Shown: positions 23,401 through 33,900, counted from the stretch's first letter. The stretch is 64,000 nt of DNA from Motacilla alba alba (GCF_015832195.1 NC_052030.1:7087439-7151438), one strand, 5' to 3'. The notes: a model not told the origin generated them from the sequence alone. Numbers and translations are program-made.

Positions 23401-26400
23401 AAGTGATACATAATGAAAGATGAATTGGAATGAATTATTTTGATATTGATAAAAAATTCAATACTTGTAGAAGAAATTAAACTAGGGAAAATGAAAATGC
23501 AGATCATTGCTGATTAATTTCTTTATCCCCTTAACTATGGGTGATGTTGTACACACAAGCCATTAATGTTTTATAACCAAGTCAAGTTATTCAAGTACTG
23601 AATAATTCCAGCTCACTTGCAGTAAGCATCCTTCAGGGCTGCAGCCCTCTCGAATTACAGACTTCTGCCACTCAAAATCTCAGCAACTGGTACCAAATAT
23701 GAATGAACAGAAAATAACTGGTTTTTTTCTGCTTTTCCCTCTCTGCAGAGCAGCTGCAAGAAATAACAGCAAAGCTCTGCTGCCATCTCCTGGAGGCACG
23801 GCCCATGCCCAGGGCACAGCAGACTGTCCCTCACTGCAGGGGAGTTATCTGGAAATAAGCACCTTCCCTCTCCTCTTTCCTGACACAGAAGTATGAATTC
23901 AAAGTTCAAAAGCAAAAACAAGCCCTTTGTCTTGTTTGGCCCTTTGGAAGCACTACAGCAAGTCGTGATCAAAGTATTAGTTCTTGGTCTTGCTGCTGCA
24001 GCTGCTTCCACAGTCTACGTGGCTGAATCAACTAACCCAACATAAATGAGATGCTACTTTAAACTTTCAAGAAATGAAAAAAAAAAAACATTTGGGCCAC
24101 ACTGATGAAATTTCAAGCTTCTCCTACAAGCAAGAAAACTATTTATAGCAGTTTTGACTATACAGATGACTCGGCTGTAAGACATAAGCACTGAAGAACC
24201 AGCAGAACAGAGAAATCACTAAATGACTGCCAAAGGTTAGCAATTAAGAGGAAAACAGAATTTTAGTCACTCTGTTAAAAACAACACTGATTTTTTACTT
24301 CATACTGATGGTAGTGATAACATTTTAAAAAATTATGTTGAAGCAAAAAATGTATCTCCTTCAATTGCCAAATAAACAGTTAAGTTTACACCAACCTCTG
24401 AAACCTGTCAGAGGTCCTTTAACAAAACTAGGAAACATCAAATTTGACCTCTCAGTTTTCCAGAAGGCATCTCCCATCTGCCCCAAGTGTTCTAGACCTT
24501 CTTTTGTAATAAATCAGCTAAAATTCAGTGAAAGACAAGTCTTGTTAGTTGAATTTAACTTCTACAGGCAATGCCTAGCCCAAACATTTCACTAAGCAAA
24601 GGGGGGAAAATGTCACAATCATGTATTTTATGAAGTAACTCTGTCATGACTGCTGAGTTCCAAGATTGTTCTGGGGGACAATAACACAAGGTATTTTTGG
24701 GGAAAGGAAAAAGCCCAAAATATCACACATCTAGTAACCACTCAGGCTTGGTTTCACAAAGCAAGATGCAGAAATAGCTATGCAAGACCCCAGTCATCAA
24801 ATTGACCACAGACAGCCAAATCTTTTCAGTTCTGTAGTTACACAGACTTCAATGAGAGCTGACTAATGAATTATTTGGCACCCATGGACCCAAATGAAAT
24901 AGGAATGAACGGCTATCACTTAACACAGAAAAGCATAAGCTTTTCTTCAATGCATTAGTAAATGAAAGCAGTTGTATTTATCTCTCAGCCAGCAACCAAA
25001 GGGAAAAAATTATTCAACTATCCCAGATAATTGTATCAGCCTTTTACTTCCAATTCTAGGCTTTAGCATGAGGTTTTTAACAGATATGGTGACATTCCAG
25101 ATTAATGTTGTGGGTAGACACACATGATAAATTATAACTTTTATACTTTATTCTGATGTTTCAAATTAAGCTCCCCATAAAATAAGTAGAAAGTACAATG
25201 AGAATGCCAAATATGAAGGCCATTCATTAGGACTAGATACTGAATTGATGCCAACTGGCTGTACCATTTTTCAAGTGGAGAAGAAAAACAGTACTATCAG
25301 ATATAAAATGTGTTGTGAAACTATGTCACAAAAGGTTCCAATGTCACTTTTTCAAACAGTTAACGAAAAAAATCAGGCCTTGACTCAATTCCAATATGGT
25401 TGATGTCTCTACAGTTTCATTAATGAACCATAAATTCTGTTTACTTCCCAATCCCATCTGCTGTGCAGAATTGATATGAACAGCTTCACTCAGAACAGGG
25501 CTACTTTTGAAGTAGATGAATGATCTATGTGTTGTAAAAAACTTTCATATCCTTCCAAGAAAAATGCCAGTCTAATAATTTCTAATATTTATTTGTATCC
25601 ATCCAGGAAAAGAATGTAGTTTATGTTAAAGCTTCTGGGTTAGCAGTTATCTGATATTAAAGTACATATAATCCTGAACACACTGTAAACTGAGAGTTTT
25701 GAATTCTCTTAAGGTACAGAACCCTTCTGTATTGTAATTCTCCACTCTTTCAATGTTCACAGACATAGTTTTGACTGGAGGGTGAAGAGAATTCAGTAGC
25801 AGAAGGGACACCAGCACTAAGTGCAGATCAACCTCTGATTTACCCATAGAAAGGGAGTATCTGCTTTCCTGTCATATGAGCATCAGCCTTGTCTAAATAG
25901 TATCCTGATCAGAAAGATCACCTACTAAGAATCTTAAAAGGAAAAAGCCTACAAAATAACAAGAATTACACTAGTTGCCTTTAAAATTTCTTTTTCAAAA
26001 TGGAGAATCTTACAACTGCTTTTACTGGGAGAAATCCAACTGCTGCCTCCACTGTATTAGGTCAGCTTGTACAATTTGTTTTCTTTCAAGCAGTATAAAG
26101 CAACTAGTGCATGGTTTGGAAAATAAAGCAGAAACACATCCCAAAAAAGGGCGAGTCTGAGTATTTTATTTTACTGTTTGCTAACTCTTGGCTTTTGTTA
26201 CTTCCAAACTTTTATTTACTCAATAATTTTGAATGCTCTACACATTTTCTTTCACCTCCAAATTTTGGGGAATTCTTTTCAAGTACATTCAAGAACTCAT
26301 TAGGCTAACAGAACACAAAATGTTGGCTGTCTACATATATTTGATTAAATTCTTTGGATTAGGCACAACAGAGAAACAAAGTCCACTTGGTTTGACTGTC

Positions 26401-29400
26401 CCACACTCACTGCCTCCTTCAATGCATTCCTCTTCACCAGAAAAATCTGAGCTTGACCACAGCAATGTTTCCAAATTATTTTCCACTTCAGAGAAGAAGA
26501 AGCTGACCTTGCAGTATTTTTCTGTGACTCTAAACATCTGTACTGCCAACTCAGACATTCAAGAACCATCTTCTTTCAGGCTGACTTTTTGGGACTCATC
26601 TGCTATTTGGCACAAACATTGGAAGACCCAGAAGAACCAGAAGAGTCTTGGGCAGGGAGTCATATCAAACCTGTTTGGTTTCTTGATTCAGCAATTGGCA
26701 GCCACACTTCAACACAAGAGGGGGAGCACTCAGGGATTTACTCTTTGTTAGAAACACAGAAGTGTAACAGGCACAAGCAGCTCCCTGGCAATGCTCCGTG
26801 GGTGCAGCCTTTCTGCTGTACTACCTTGTAACAAGCCTCACCTTTTCATGAATATACCATAGACAAAATTAACTTTAATTTGGCTTTGCTAGTATTCAGC
26901 TGGCTGCACCTTCTGCCTCAGGGGGTGGGTAAGGGGAAAACAAAAATAGGCAGGAATGTTTCTGCATCATGTACAATTTATTTAGCTTGTTCTGTCATAA
27001 CATTGGTCTAAACCAACTCTGCCAGGGACAGTTTCTCAAGTGAGATTTATAGCTACACTCTGAGACTGCCATGATAGGCAAACATCGTTTGGTTTGTTGT
27101 TTGCAACATCCTGAAATTTAGGATTATACTGGAGCATGACAACTATAAACCTTTCCCAGACATCCCAGTGAATCTTTTTTTCCCCAAAAATTTAGCATTC
27201 TGTCCTACAGTTTCTGGGAGTATAAACCCTACAGGAATCTATCCTGGATCTATCCCTAATTACAACCTTGAAGAGGAGAGGAAATACACCCTTATCAGGT
27301 TTGCAGATGACATCAAAGCAGGGGCAGAGCTGGGGGCACTTTGGAAGGCCAGCAGAATGTGCCCATGACGTACAAAGATAAACAGGAAAGTTTCATATTT
27401 GAGGTTGTGAAGGATATCATGTTCAATCCCTGTTTCAACCCTGAAGGCAATTAAATATGTTGTTATGGTCACTCAGGGTTAGTATCACCTGCTGAGCTTT
27501 TGACTAAAGTCCCTCCAAGAACACTTTGAGAAACCAACCTTGTATCTTCCAATGACACTTGACCAGACTCTTCATCCACTATGATTTTACAGTGATCTCC
27601 AGACACCAACTTGTTGCCAGGGAAAGATAAATCACAGCCTTAAAAAGAAAGATTTTCCAGCAAGCTTAAAAATACACATTACACAGTCAGATCAGCATTC
27701 TACATGGCTATAAATGCAACATAAACTGACATCTGCAATAGTTCAGAACTTCTGCTGTCACACAGGCAGCAGCACAGCCAAGAGTGAGACACATAACTAC
27801 AAGGAGTGAGACAGCCCCATGTGCTGATATAACCATTTCAACCATGTGAAGATGTTTCAGTTCCCTTCCCCCCCATCCTAGCCCTCAAAGATGGAAATCA
27901 AATCACAATTACTCTGTTCTAGAGTGCTACAGAAATATCCACACATATCTGAGGTGCTCAATTTAACTCCCAAAGGCACACTTGTCACAGCACTCACTTC
28001 TTTTTCCACATCATTGTAATACTGTTTCATTGGATTTAACTTCTGTTTTGTTCTGGTGTATTGGGGGGAAGTAGTGGGAACCAACCAATAACTGATTAAA
28101 AAAATATTTAAAAATTCTTATCAGTGTTCTATCTTACAGTCTTTTGTTTGTTTTTAAACAGGAAAGTTTTCCTCATCTCAGTTGACAACATTATTATGTT
28201 AACAAAGCTGAAGAGAATTACAAATCCAGGACTAGGATTTAGGGATACACAGGAGAAGAGTCATGATGATGTAATAAAAACCTTCCTACCTCCAACTCAA
28301 GGACTCTGAGAAAATCTTGTCTTTTTAACATTGAATATTCAAAGCAACACTCAAGGTTCTCTCACAAAGCACTAGCTTACACCAAAGTTATAATTAACAA
28401 CCACGATTCCCCTCCACCTATACACACTGTGAATGAACTGATCTCAACAGATCCAGCAGGAAAGCAGCAAGCACTACCTCATATTGCTATAAAGTCACAA
28501 TGTGGTATTCCAATAACCATCCATTTAACTAATCCATTAGCAAACAGCTATGGAAAGCTGTTTGCAACTGAACAAGAAAGAATTCACCTTTTTTTTCTGC
28601 CAGACAACCCTCAAACAGACATCAGCTTGAAGAATTTACCCACAGCTTAATGATAAACAATCTCAATAGATATCACCAACTGTAAATTTGCAAAACGTTT
28701 TTCCTTCAAGACACTGTCTGCCTTTCTTACAGAGCTATAGCATCTGGTGATTGTTCACAGCTATTTACAGGAAGTGACTGATCGGCCGAACAGCCTGGAC
28801 TGATGAACAGGAAAAAGAAAATTAGCACTGCCAAGGCAGCACAAAAGAAAGTTAAAACACTTCAGTCCTTGTTTCAAACACTGTGAGCATGAAATCCTTT
28901 AAAATAAAGGCAAATGGTACAAGTCCTAGACTCTGGGAATAAAGCTTTCAAATCGACTCTCAGAGAAACTTTCAGTACTTGCTGGCAGTCTTTATATGGT
29001 CAAAAGAATTAAGGGCTTTTATGTGGGTGTTTTCTTCCCTGTGAAGCCAAAGCATTTTGCATTGCAGTTCCAACTTATTTTAACCACAGAAACGAAACTA
29101 GAAAGTAAACAAGACTGAAGCACAGAAACTTCTGAATCAACAATCGGGTTTCCTTATTTACACAAACTGCCACAGACTACCTAAAAGGCACACTGACTTT
29201 AAAACGTGTCAAAAGTTACTGAAAAAGATCACCATAAAATTACTTATTCACACAGCTAAGAGGTAAATTGGGAAGACGGGGGAGTCTGGCAAGCACCTCC
29301 AACAGCTGGAAGCACCAAACCCAACTAGTTTCAGTCCACCTCCCAACGCTGTGAAGGCCAGGAGGAGGGATGGCTGCTGTCCCCCGAACACCGCCCCTGT

Positions 29401-29535
29401 CCCACCTTTCTTCCGCCCAATGGTCCATTCTCTTTTCAGCAGCAGGACGTGCGGCTCTGCCTCATCAGCACCCAGCCGGATCAGCTTCCCCCAGGGCTGC
29501 GGCTGGCTCTGCTCGCCTCCTTCCGACTGCTCCAT
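11373..29535 (-). CDS. CHFR: CHFR: checkpoint with forkhead-associated and RING domains, E3 ubiquitin ligase (whole gene span)
   Basis: Complete coding gene of 17 coding exons, 2,034 nt, 677 aa (human is about 664). The frame closes exactly across all 16 junctions. Domain order: FHA about residues 38-90 (IGR at 39-41, SGDH 56-59, NGT 79-81); Ser/Thr-rich linker about 115-310 with EEPQPSTSTS; C3HC4 RING with C317, C320, C333, H335, C338, C341, C352, C355; acidic Ser-rich stretch (FSDEEGSSEDLLEL); cysteine-rich region from about 437 with CICxxC-like clusters; C-terminal PAR-binding zinc finger (PBZ) with C648, C654, H661 or H662, and H668. The protein ends in ..CEQTRFKN. Known family role: nuclear E3 ligase that delays entry into mitosis under microtubule or other stress and binds poly(ADP-ribose) through the PBZ; proposed substrates include PLK1 and Aurora A. 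All zinc ligands and FHA signature residues are intact, so it should be functional. Introns 6 and 8 appear to be GC-AG. Confidence 0.97.
13517..13589 (-). CDS. CHFR: CHFR coding exon 16 (residues 640-664, first half of PBZ)
   Basis: 73 nt. Encodes VTVTSRPDCYWGRNCRTQVK, then AHHA and two nt of Met. It carries PBZ ligands C648, C654 and H661 or H662. Acceptor CCTCTTGTAG, donor CAT|GTAAGT. Subtracting the 13-residue length difference places the cysteines at human C635 and C641. Confidence 0.95.
14620..14727 (-). CDS. CHFR: CHFR coding exon 15 (residues 604-639)
   Basis: 108 nt. Encodes DYRITGNTVLCYCCGLRSFR, then ELAYQYRQNIPVAELP and one nt. Human matches throughout. Acceptor GTTTTCTCCCCAG, donor CAG|GTGGGG. 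Confidence 0.96.
14895..14982 (-). CDS. CHFR: CHFR coding exon 14 (residues 575-603)
   Basis: 88 nt. Encodes DYLASRGLTWKNMLNESLLA, then LQRGVFMLS and one nt (human NYLATRGLTWKNMLTESLVA). Acceptor TGCTCTTTTCAG, donor CAG|GTATGT. Confidence 0.96.
15597..15667 (-). CDS. CHFR: CHFR coding exon 13 (residues 551-574)
   Basis: 71 nt. Encodes EINLGDKCLDGVLNNNHYES, then DILK, matching human ELNLGDKCLDGVLNNNSYES. The acceptor is GTTCTGATTAG and the donor AAG|GTATGT. It ends in phase 0. Confidence 0.96.
16388..16471 (-). CDS. CHFR: CHFR coding exon 12 (residues 523-550)
   Basis: 84 nt. Encodes CTVCLQPFCHLYWGCTRVAC, then FGCLAPFC and one nt of Glu (human CAVCLQPFCHLYWGCTRTGCYGC). Acceptor GTTATTTTACAG, donor GTG|GTATTG (weak). 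It lies within a longer open frame read in other frames, which hides it from a simple ORF scan. Confidence 0.95.
16795..16914 (-). CDS. CHFR: CHFR coding exon 11 (residues 483-522)
   Basis: 120 nt. Encodes AVQEYVCPAQGSHVICTCCF, then QPMPDRRAEREQNPHVAPQQ and one nt of Cys. The match to human is near-exact. The donor is AAT|GTGTGT, a weak site set by frame with the next exon. Confidence 0.95.
17288..17356 (+). mobile_element. CR1 LINE 3'-end fragment
   Basis: Matches the avian CR1 tail pattern: GGAGATGATATTCAAGGGTC, then CCTTCCAACC, then CCATTCTGTGATTCTG. It lies in CHFR intron 10, antisense to the gene, about 58 bp from the exon 10 donor. Only the extreme 3' end is present, as expected for 5'-truncated CR1 insertions. 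Confidence 0.8.
17414..17556 (-). CDS. CHFR: CHFR coding exon 10 (residues 435-482)
   Basis: 143 nt. Encodes SQPYIVCRQCPGYRRHSVPT, then VPGTGQETEAGGMQALGDAP, then STSANFPA. Human has the QPYVVCRQCPEYRR and QALGDAPSTS blocks. It begins the cysteine-rich region. Acceptor ATTGTTCTTTCAG, donor CAG|GTCAGT. Confidence 0.95.
18344..18506 (-). CDS. CHFR: CHFR coding exon 9 (residues 381-435, acidic region)
   Basis: 163 nt. Encodes DKCRNEDDVRSMDARNKITQ, then DMLQPKVRRSFSDEEGSSED, then LLELSDVDSESSDI and two nt. Very close to human. Acceptor CTCGTGCCAG, donor CAG|GTATGT. Confidence 0.97.
19010..19164 (-). CDS. CHFR: CHFR coding exon 8 (residues 329-380, RING core)
   Basis: 155 nt. Encodes SLQPCMHTFCAACYSGWMER, then SSLCPTCRCPVERICKNHIL, then NNLVEAYLIQHP and one nt, identical to human over this stretch. 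It carries ligands C333, H335, C338, C341, C352 and C355. The frame-consistent donor is CAG|GCAAGT, the textbook GC-type donor. The nearest GT (GGCAA|GTTGAA) would create a stop in the next exon. Confidence 0.96.
19392..19548 (-). CDS. CHFR: CHFR coding exon 7 (residues 277-328, start of RING)
   Basis: 157 nt. Encodes DEDTCPNLSPAAPS.., then NVKPDKMEETLTCIICQELL, then HDCV and two nt of Ser. It carries RING ligands C317 and C320. Donor AAG|GTATGT. The KPDKMEETLTCIICQ block matches human. Confidence 0.96.
19843..20058 (-). CDS. CHFR: CHFR coding exon 6 (residues 205-276, linker)
   Basis: 216 nt. Encodes GSQSSVVTPVPAFPILES.., ending GLEPAKKKLKG plus one nt (human DLEPVKKKMRG). The next in-frame codons are GGC TAG, so the exon must stop before them. 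The frame-consistent junction is GAG|GCTAGT, a GC donor. The nearby GT (CTA|GTATAT) would force a stop codon. Confidence 0.9.
20651..20719 (+). mobile_element. CR1 LINE 3'-end fragment
   Basis: GAGCTGGACTCGGTGATCCT, then GATGGGTCCCCTCCAACTCA, then the octamer-like tail ATTCTATGATCGTATGATC, the CR1 3' terminus. It lies in CHFR intron 5, antisense to the gene, ending about 25 bp from the exon 5 donor. The body of the element is missing. Confidence 0.88.
20745..20957 (-). CDS. CHFR: CHFR coding exon 5 (residues 134-204, Ser-rich linker)
   Basis: 213 nt. Encodes EVNVEDQCHVTKDTSSTG.. and the family landmark YEEPQPSTSTSNLF (human FEEPQPSTSTSDLF), ending NPSTS. The acceptor is TCCAACTGTAG and the donor CTG|GTGAGG. 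A CR1 tail lies in the intron only about 25 bp beyond the donor. Confidence 0.95.
21111..21170 (-). CDS. CHFR: CHFR coding exon 4 (residues 114-133)
   Basis: 60 nt. Encodes NVAYLYESLNTKHDATQEAV plus one nt, matching human NVAYLYESLSEKQ... The acceptor is AAATCTCTTTCAG. Two donors overlap (GTAGGT and GTAAGG); only GTAAGG, after GCAGTAG, keeps frame with the next exon. Confidence 0.93.
22712..22821 (-). CDS. CHFR: CHFR coding exon 3 (residues 77-113, end of FHA)
   Basis: 110 nt. Encodes STNGTVINKLKVVKKQT, then YPLQTGDVIYVVYRKNEPEN, almost identical to human CHFR. The acceptor is TTTCTTTACAG and the donor ACA|GTAAGT. It contributes the NGT loop of the FHA fold. Confidence 0.97.
22822..27538 (-). 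other. CHFR: CHFR intron 2
   Basis: The 4.7-kb largest internal intron of CHFR. Apart from the CR1-like RT fragment near 27.3 kb, I recognise no exon, RNA gene or intact transposon. A 172-codon + strand frame at 26233-26751 has no recognisable domain and is not supported as a gene. Confidence 0.6.
27268..27345 (+). mobile_element. CR1-like reverse-transcriptase fragment
   Basis: The + strand reads ..IRFADDIKAGAELGAL, resembling the FADDTKL box of the CR1 LINE reverse transcriptase. It is a short, decayed fragment in CHFR intron 2, antisense to the gene. No longer ORF flanks it. Confidence 0.55.
27539..27638 (-). CDS. CHFR: CHFR coding exon 2 (residues 44-77, FHA core)
   Basis: 100 nt. Encodes GCDLSFPGNKLVSGDHCK, then IIVDEESGQVSLEDT, then two nt of a Ser codon. 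It carries the FHA SGDH motif used for phosphothreonine recognition. Donor AAG|GTTGGT. Confidence 0.95.
29406..29535 (-). CDS. CHFR: CHFR coding exon 1 (residues 1-43)
   Basis: The ATG is at 29533-29535 and the exon encodes MEQSEGGEQSQPQPWGKL..EWTIGRKK plus one nt. The donor is AAG|GTGGGA. It ends inside the FHA domain. The start matches the position of the human start (human MERPEEG..PQPWGRL). A strong acceptor (TTTGTTTGTCAG) sits 12 bp upstream of the ATG at 29548-29549, implying an upstream non-coding exon. Confidence 0.96.
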
Positions 29536-29547
29536 TTGGATTCACAT

Positions 29548-29939
29548 CTGACAAACAAACAAAGCGAACCCAAACCCCATCACCACACGGCACCCGGGGC
29601 GGCACAGCGCTCCCCGGCACCCCCGGCACCCCCGGCACCGGGCCCTGCGCGCCGCTGCCCCGCAGCCCCTTCGCACCCCCGGGGCTCCCCCGGCCCCGCC
29701 GCTCCCTTTGGTGCGGCGCCGCAAAACCCTCCCTCCGCCTCGGCCCCCCGCAGCCAGCCCAGCGCCTTCCCTGCGCCCCCACCCCGCAGGGCCGCTCCCC
29801 GCCCGACGGGGACCGAGCCGGGGGAGCCAGCGGGGGCGGCCTCCGTCCGTCCGCTGCCTTCCCTGGAGCGGGGCGGGGGCGGCCGGCGAGGCCCGGGGGT
29901 GCGGCGGCCCCGCGGCGCGGCCCGTCCCGGGCCCCTCAC
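29548..29939 (-). other. CHFR: Inferred first intron of CHFR (5' UTR intron)
   Basis: A strong acceptor (CTTTGTTTGTTTGTCAG) ends at 29548, 12 bp before the ATG. A GTGAGG donor candidate begins at 29939 on the minus strand. A non-coding first exon would make 18 exons in total. The donor choice is inference. Confidence 0.45.
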
Positions 29940-30250
29940 CCCAGCGCCGCGGCCCGGGCGGCGGCTGTCAACAGACATTGCCCCATCAGCTGATGCGGCC
30001 GGGGCGGGCCCGCGCGCCCATTGGCCGGCGCGCCGCGCGGGGCGGGCCTTCCGCCGCCCGCCGCCGAGCCGGCCGGAGCGCCGCCGCTTCCGGTGAGGCC
30101 GCGCCCCGCGCCGCCCGTAGGGAAAAGCGTGGCTGAGGCGGCGGCGACGCCCCGGCGGCCATCTTGGGTGTGGGCACACACCTTGGGTGTGGGCGGGCCC
30201 GCCGGCGGGACAGGCTGCGCCGCCATCTTTGTTACGGGCAGATCGGTCGC
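29580..30250. promoter_or_regulatory. CHFR: CpG island with the CHFR promoter
   Basis: Very GC- and CpG-rich block over the CHFR 5' end. Visible elements: two GGGGCGGGCC GC boxes (30001-30010, 30039-30048); an inverted CCAAT box (ATTGG, 30020-30024) between them; a tandem CTTGGGTGTGGGC KLF/Sp-type word at 30163-30175 and 30182-30194; and two YY1-like GCCATCTT words (30155-30165, 30219-30230). There is no TATA box. This fits a housekeeping-type promoter for the minus-strand gene, with transcription probably starting around 29.95-30.0 kb. In human, methylation of the CHFR CpG island silences the gene in tumours. Long open frames here result from the lack of AT-rich stop codons. Confidence 0.8.
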
Positions 30251-30299
30251 CTCACTGCGACCGTGTGTGCCCACAGCCGGCTGAGGTGGTTTCAGCGGT

Positions 30300-30900
30300 C
30301 TCATCCACTAAAGAATTGTTGATTGGAACAAGAACTCTTGGATGTTGAGCAGGCATTGGCTTGCCGGCAGCGGCTAAATAAAGAACACACCCTGCTGGTC
30401 CAGGGCCAGGCTTTAAAAAGCAAGCTGGGACTGAGGCAGGGTCCGGGGCCGCTGATGAAGGGGTCACGCACGGAGGGGGCAGCCCCAGTTTTGCTCAGGA
30501 GACTCTTATGAAGTAAACCCCGGCATTGTCGGGGACAAGAGCGGGGGACAGAGCTTTCCGAACTTTGAGACTCGTCACTTGTCTCTTTGTTACCACATCG
30601 ACCACCTCATTGCCATGTCCACTGCTTGGTGGTCCTTTGTGTAAAACAGTATCACTGCTGTGCACTTGTTGATGTGCTCGTTTATACAGGTTTTGTTTCT
30701 TTTTCGTGGGACATTTGTACCACGTGCACCATAATTTGTTTAGACCAATTAGCGCCCTGTATAAAGTGGCTGCCTGGCCAAAGGAATTGTGGTCCTTTTG
30801 CGCAGCATTCTTCTAGCGACAGATCTCTTTATTATATTTATCTGAAGGACTCCATACAGTTTTATTTTCATAAAAACAGAACAAGAAGCTGAGCTATCCG
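30300..30900 (+). promoter_or_regulatory. Possible secondary promoter-like segment (CCAAT + TATA)
   Basis: Upstream of CHFR on the opposite strand there is a CCAAT box (ACCAATTAGCG, about 30737-30747) followed about 15 bp later by CTGTATAAAGTGG, a TATA-like word. An AATAAA occurs at about 30376. It could be a divergent non-coding promoter, a decayed LTR, or chance. No ORF downstream is recognisable. Confidence 0.2.
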
Positions 30901-33900
30901 GGACGTCCCTGCTTCTTAAATTAGTCATCTAATATATACAGAGGCAGTGGCACCTTTTTTTCCCCTTCACTAAAAAGATTCAGAAGTTTGGACTAAATGA
31001 CAAGACGGGGAAGAAAAAAAAAGAAAAAAAACCAAAACATTTGTTTTGTTAGGGTTCTGAAAACCGCAAAGCCCAGAGCTCCAGGCACACTGCAGCCGCA
31101 GAGGGCATGCCAAGGGGAACAGAGCAGCCACAACATGGTTGCCTCCACAGCTTTATCCTTGGAACCAGCCTTAGCCCAAGGCTGCTTTTACTGCTTGAGC
31201 TCTCCGATTTTGGTTTTTTACCTCTCCTGGAAGCCCTGCAGATCCCCTTGGCCACAGAAGTTTCACTGTAATGCCAGCCTGTGCAAGACATCTGTACAGG
31301 GCCACTGATAGAAGCAAAATTATTCAAATACTGCTGTGTTTGGATCTGCAGTTTTGACTGATACCTAACATAGTATTGTTCCACAGTCCCAATCACATGA
31401 GCCCCAGGTGAGGAAAAAAAATATAAGCACACGAGTCAAAATTGATGCATGTACTTAAGAGCTTTGTGTTACTGACCTTAGTCTATAACTCTTCCCTTAG
31501 TAATAATACTGTGAAAAAATGGTTCTTTGAGACCTGAATGTCTACATTCCTCCAAAAGGATTTGTCTGTAAAATACCCTGCTTGCTTTCAACTTTGTCCT
31601 CACTGAGGAATAGAGCCTTTTATACATTTCAAGAGAGGCATATCAATGGAAGTTACAATCACTCAAAAGCATTGTCATGGTGCTTCATTTTTATTACTGC
31701 TCACAGTGACTGGTAATTGTTATCTCTGAGTGGCAGAGGAAAACACCAGCACATGGGAGATGCAACTAACAACCCAACAACCAAATCTTTTGTGTAAACT
31801 GTAGCATTAGCTGAGAGAAGAAGTTGTTTTGTTATATTGTGGCATTGAGAAGACGTATTTTTCAAATATTCCTGCCAAGAGATCCCTCTGCAATCATACC
31901 AAGGAATTACTGCACCTCAGTGATTGCACAAAGCAAGCACACAATTGGTTCAGCTCCTGCAGCTCTCCCATAGTATCCATGTAAAAAGACAGCAAGTGAA
32001 ACATACAGCTAGCTTAACGAGTCCTGTGTGGCTAGGAGACTCAATTAAAATTAAATTATACAACAAATTAGGTTTTAAATGCTGCACTGCTTAGCCAGCC
32101 AGACAAATAATAATTAGAGATGTACTGATCTGCTGTGTGCAGTTGACTGCTGTAACTGCTCTCCATGTACACTCACCACACTTCCCTCCCAGCTCATGGT
32201 AGTTTTATACCACATTCCAAATAATCCATCTCTCAACAGCCCCATTTTGTACTTGTCACCCTCCAGAGCTGGGCAGAATGGAGAGGATCTCTTTCTAGAG
32301 ATCACCTTTCCCATCTGTTCCCTCAGTTAATGTTTGTTTAGCAATATACCTCCCTCTCTTCTTTGTTCCTAGCTTTGTTCAAGCTCATTCTAGATGGAAT
32401 CAGTTTTCAGGCTCTGAACTGTGTAGGTACAGATATACCAGGAGAAAAAGAAGCTACAAATATTACTTCTTTTTCCCCTACAAGTAGTGATACACAAACC
32501 AGCAGTTTGAAAATATGCCATCATGGATGGAGGGGTACAAGCTAGAAACTGTCACCTCTGATGCTGGTTCTAGCAAAAGAAATTTAGGGCATCCTTACAG
32601 AGTACAATATAAAAATGAGTTCCGTTGAAAAGGACCTGAAGGCAGCTACCCAAATCCTACTGTAAATGTTCAAATGCATTTGTATTGCATTAATGTTTGA
32701 AGCTCTCTATCACCATGTAGATAACATTCAGAAAGACTGGTGCTGTTTAATTTTCTCCTCAATTTTTTTTCCCACCTCTGGAGGAAGCATTATCAAATTC
32801 TTAATATCAGATCTGGAAAAAGCAACTTGGAAAACATATTTCATTATTAAACTAATAACTATGTGTTCTGCATGGAAAATAAAGTATTTAAAATCATCCT
32901 AAGCCAGCAAGAGTAATGCTATCCCACAGCCATCTTCAGCTGTGTTTTCTGACCACTGGCTGCTTGTCTGTAGGTAAGGAAAAAACAATTTTGTAGTGCA
33001 AAAGAAAACATACCAAGGACATGCTTTTACTCAAGCATTTTCCCAAATACTGATAGCCGAGTCCTGCAGATAATCTATGTTCCTGCTATGCTGTAAATGA
33101 GAATACACTATTAACATGAAGGGTTTTCCACGTCAGGCAGCCAGCCCCAGATTTCTTCCTTATATGTGGTAGAGAAAGGAAGGCAGCCAGAGACATCACA
33201 TGCAAAGGAAAGAAGAAAAGTGTCACTTATGTCCTTTTTCTTATGCTTTTCATCCAGATATCCATTACTGACCACTGCTAGTGTTTGGGACACTTTCAGA
33301 GTGGGGAAAACCAGCATGGAATTACCCATGAATTGCAAAGTTAAGCAGCAATGAGTCTAAGTACCTCCAAAGGAAGGACTCCCTGGGAAATTAAGAGGAC
33401 CTTCCAGGAATGCAGTTCCCAGGGAGAAGATCCTCTCACCAGGGACCAAGGGACCACAGCTGAGTTTTGTTGCTGGGGGAGAAGGAGCAATGAGGAGAGG
33501 CTGGTCTGTGCCCAACTGGCAAACACAGATCAAAAATAGTGCAGCTGTTGTTCACACTTCCCCAGTGAGCTTCACTGGATGCAGCACTGATCAACAACAC
33601 TCCTAGTTGTCTCTGAAACCATTTTGTAAATGCAGCCAGGTATTTCCCAAAGAGAGCTAATAATAATAATAATAATTTAAAGCAAACCTTATTGACGCTT
33701 AGAAATTGCTAACAACTATTTTGTTACATTTAAGTAGAATTTTAAAGCTGTATAAAGACATCTTTTGGCATTATTTACTCCCTTCTCCTCAGGCTGGTGG
33801 GGGAAAGCAGTTCAAATTCTTGAACTGAACATCAAACTCTGTAGGTAGCTTGCAAGCCTCAGCAGATGGTCTCTTCTGTCTAATAAAGAAAGCAATTCCT

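Noticed and set aside
26233..26751. 172-codon + strand frame inside CHFR intron 2
   Set aside because: No recognisable domain, atypical composition, antisense to CHFR, and no supporting splice sites.
29370..30304. Overlapping 100-215 codon frames in the CpG island on both strands
   Set aside because: Low stop density caused by extreme GC content. Composition is Ala/Pro/Arg/Gly only, with no domain and no conserved start.
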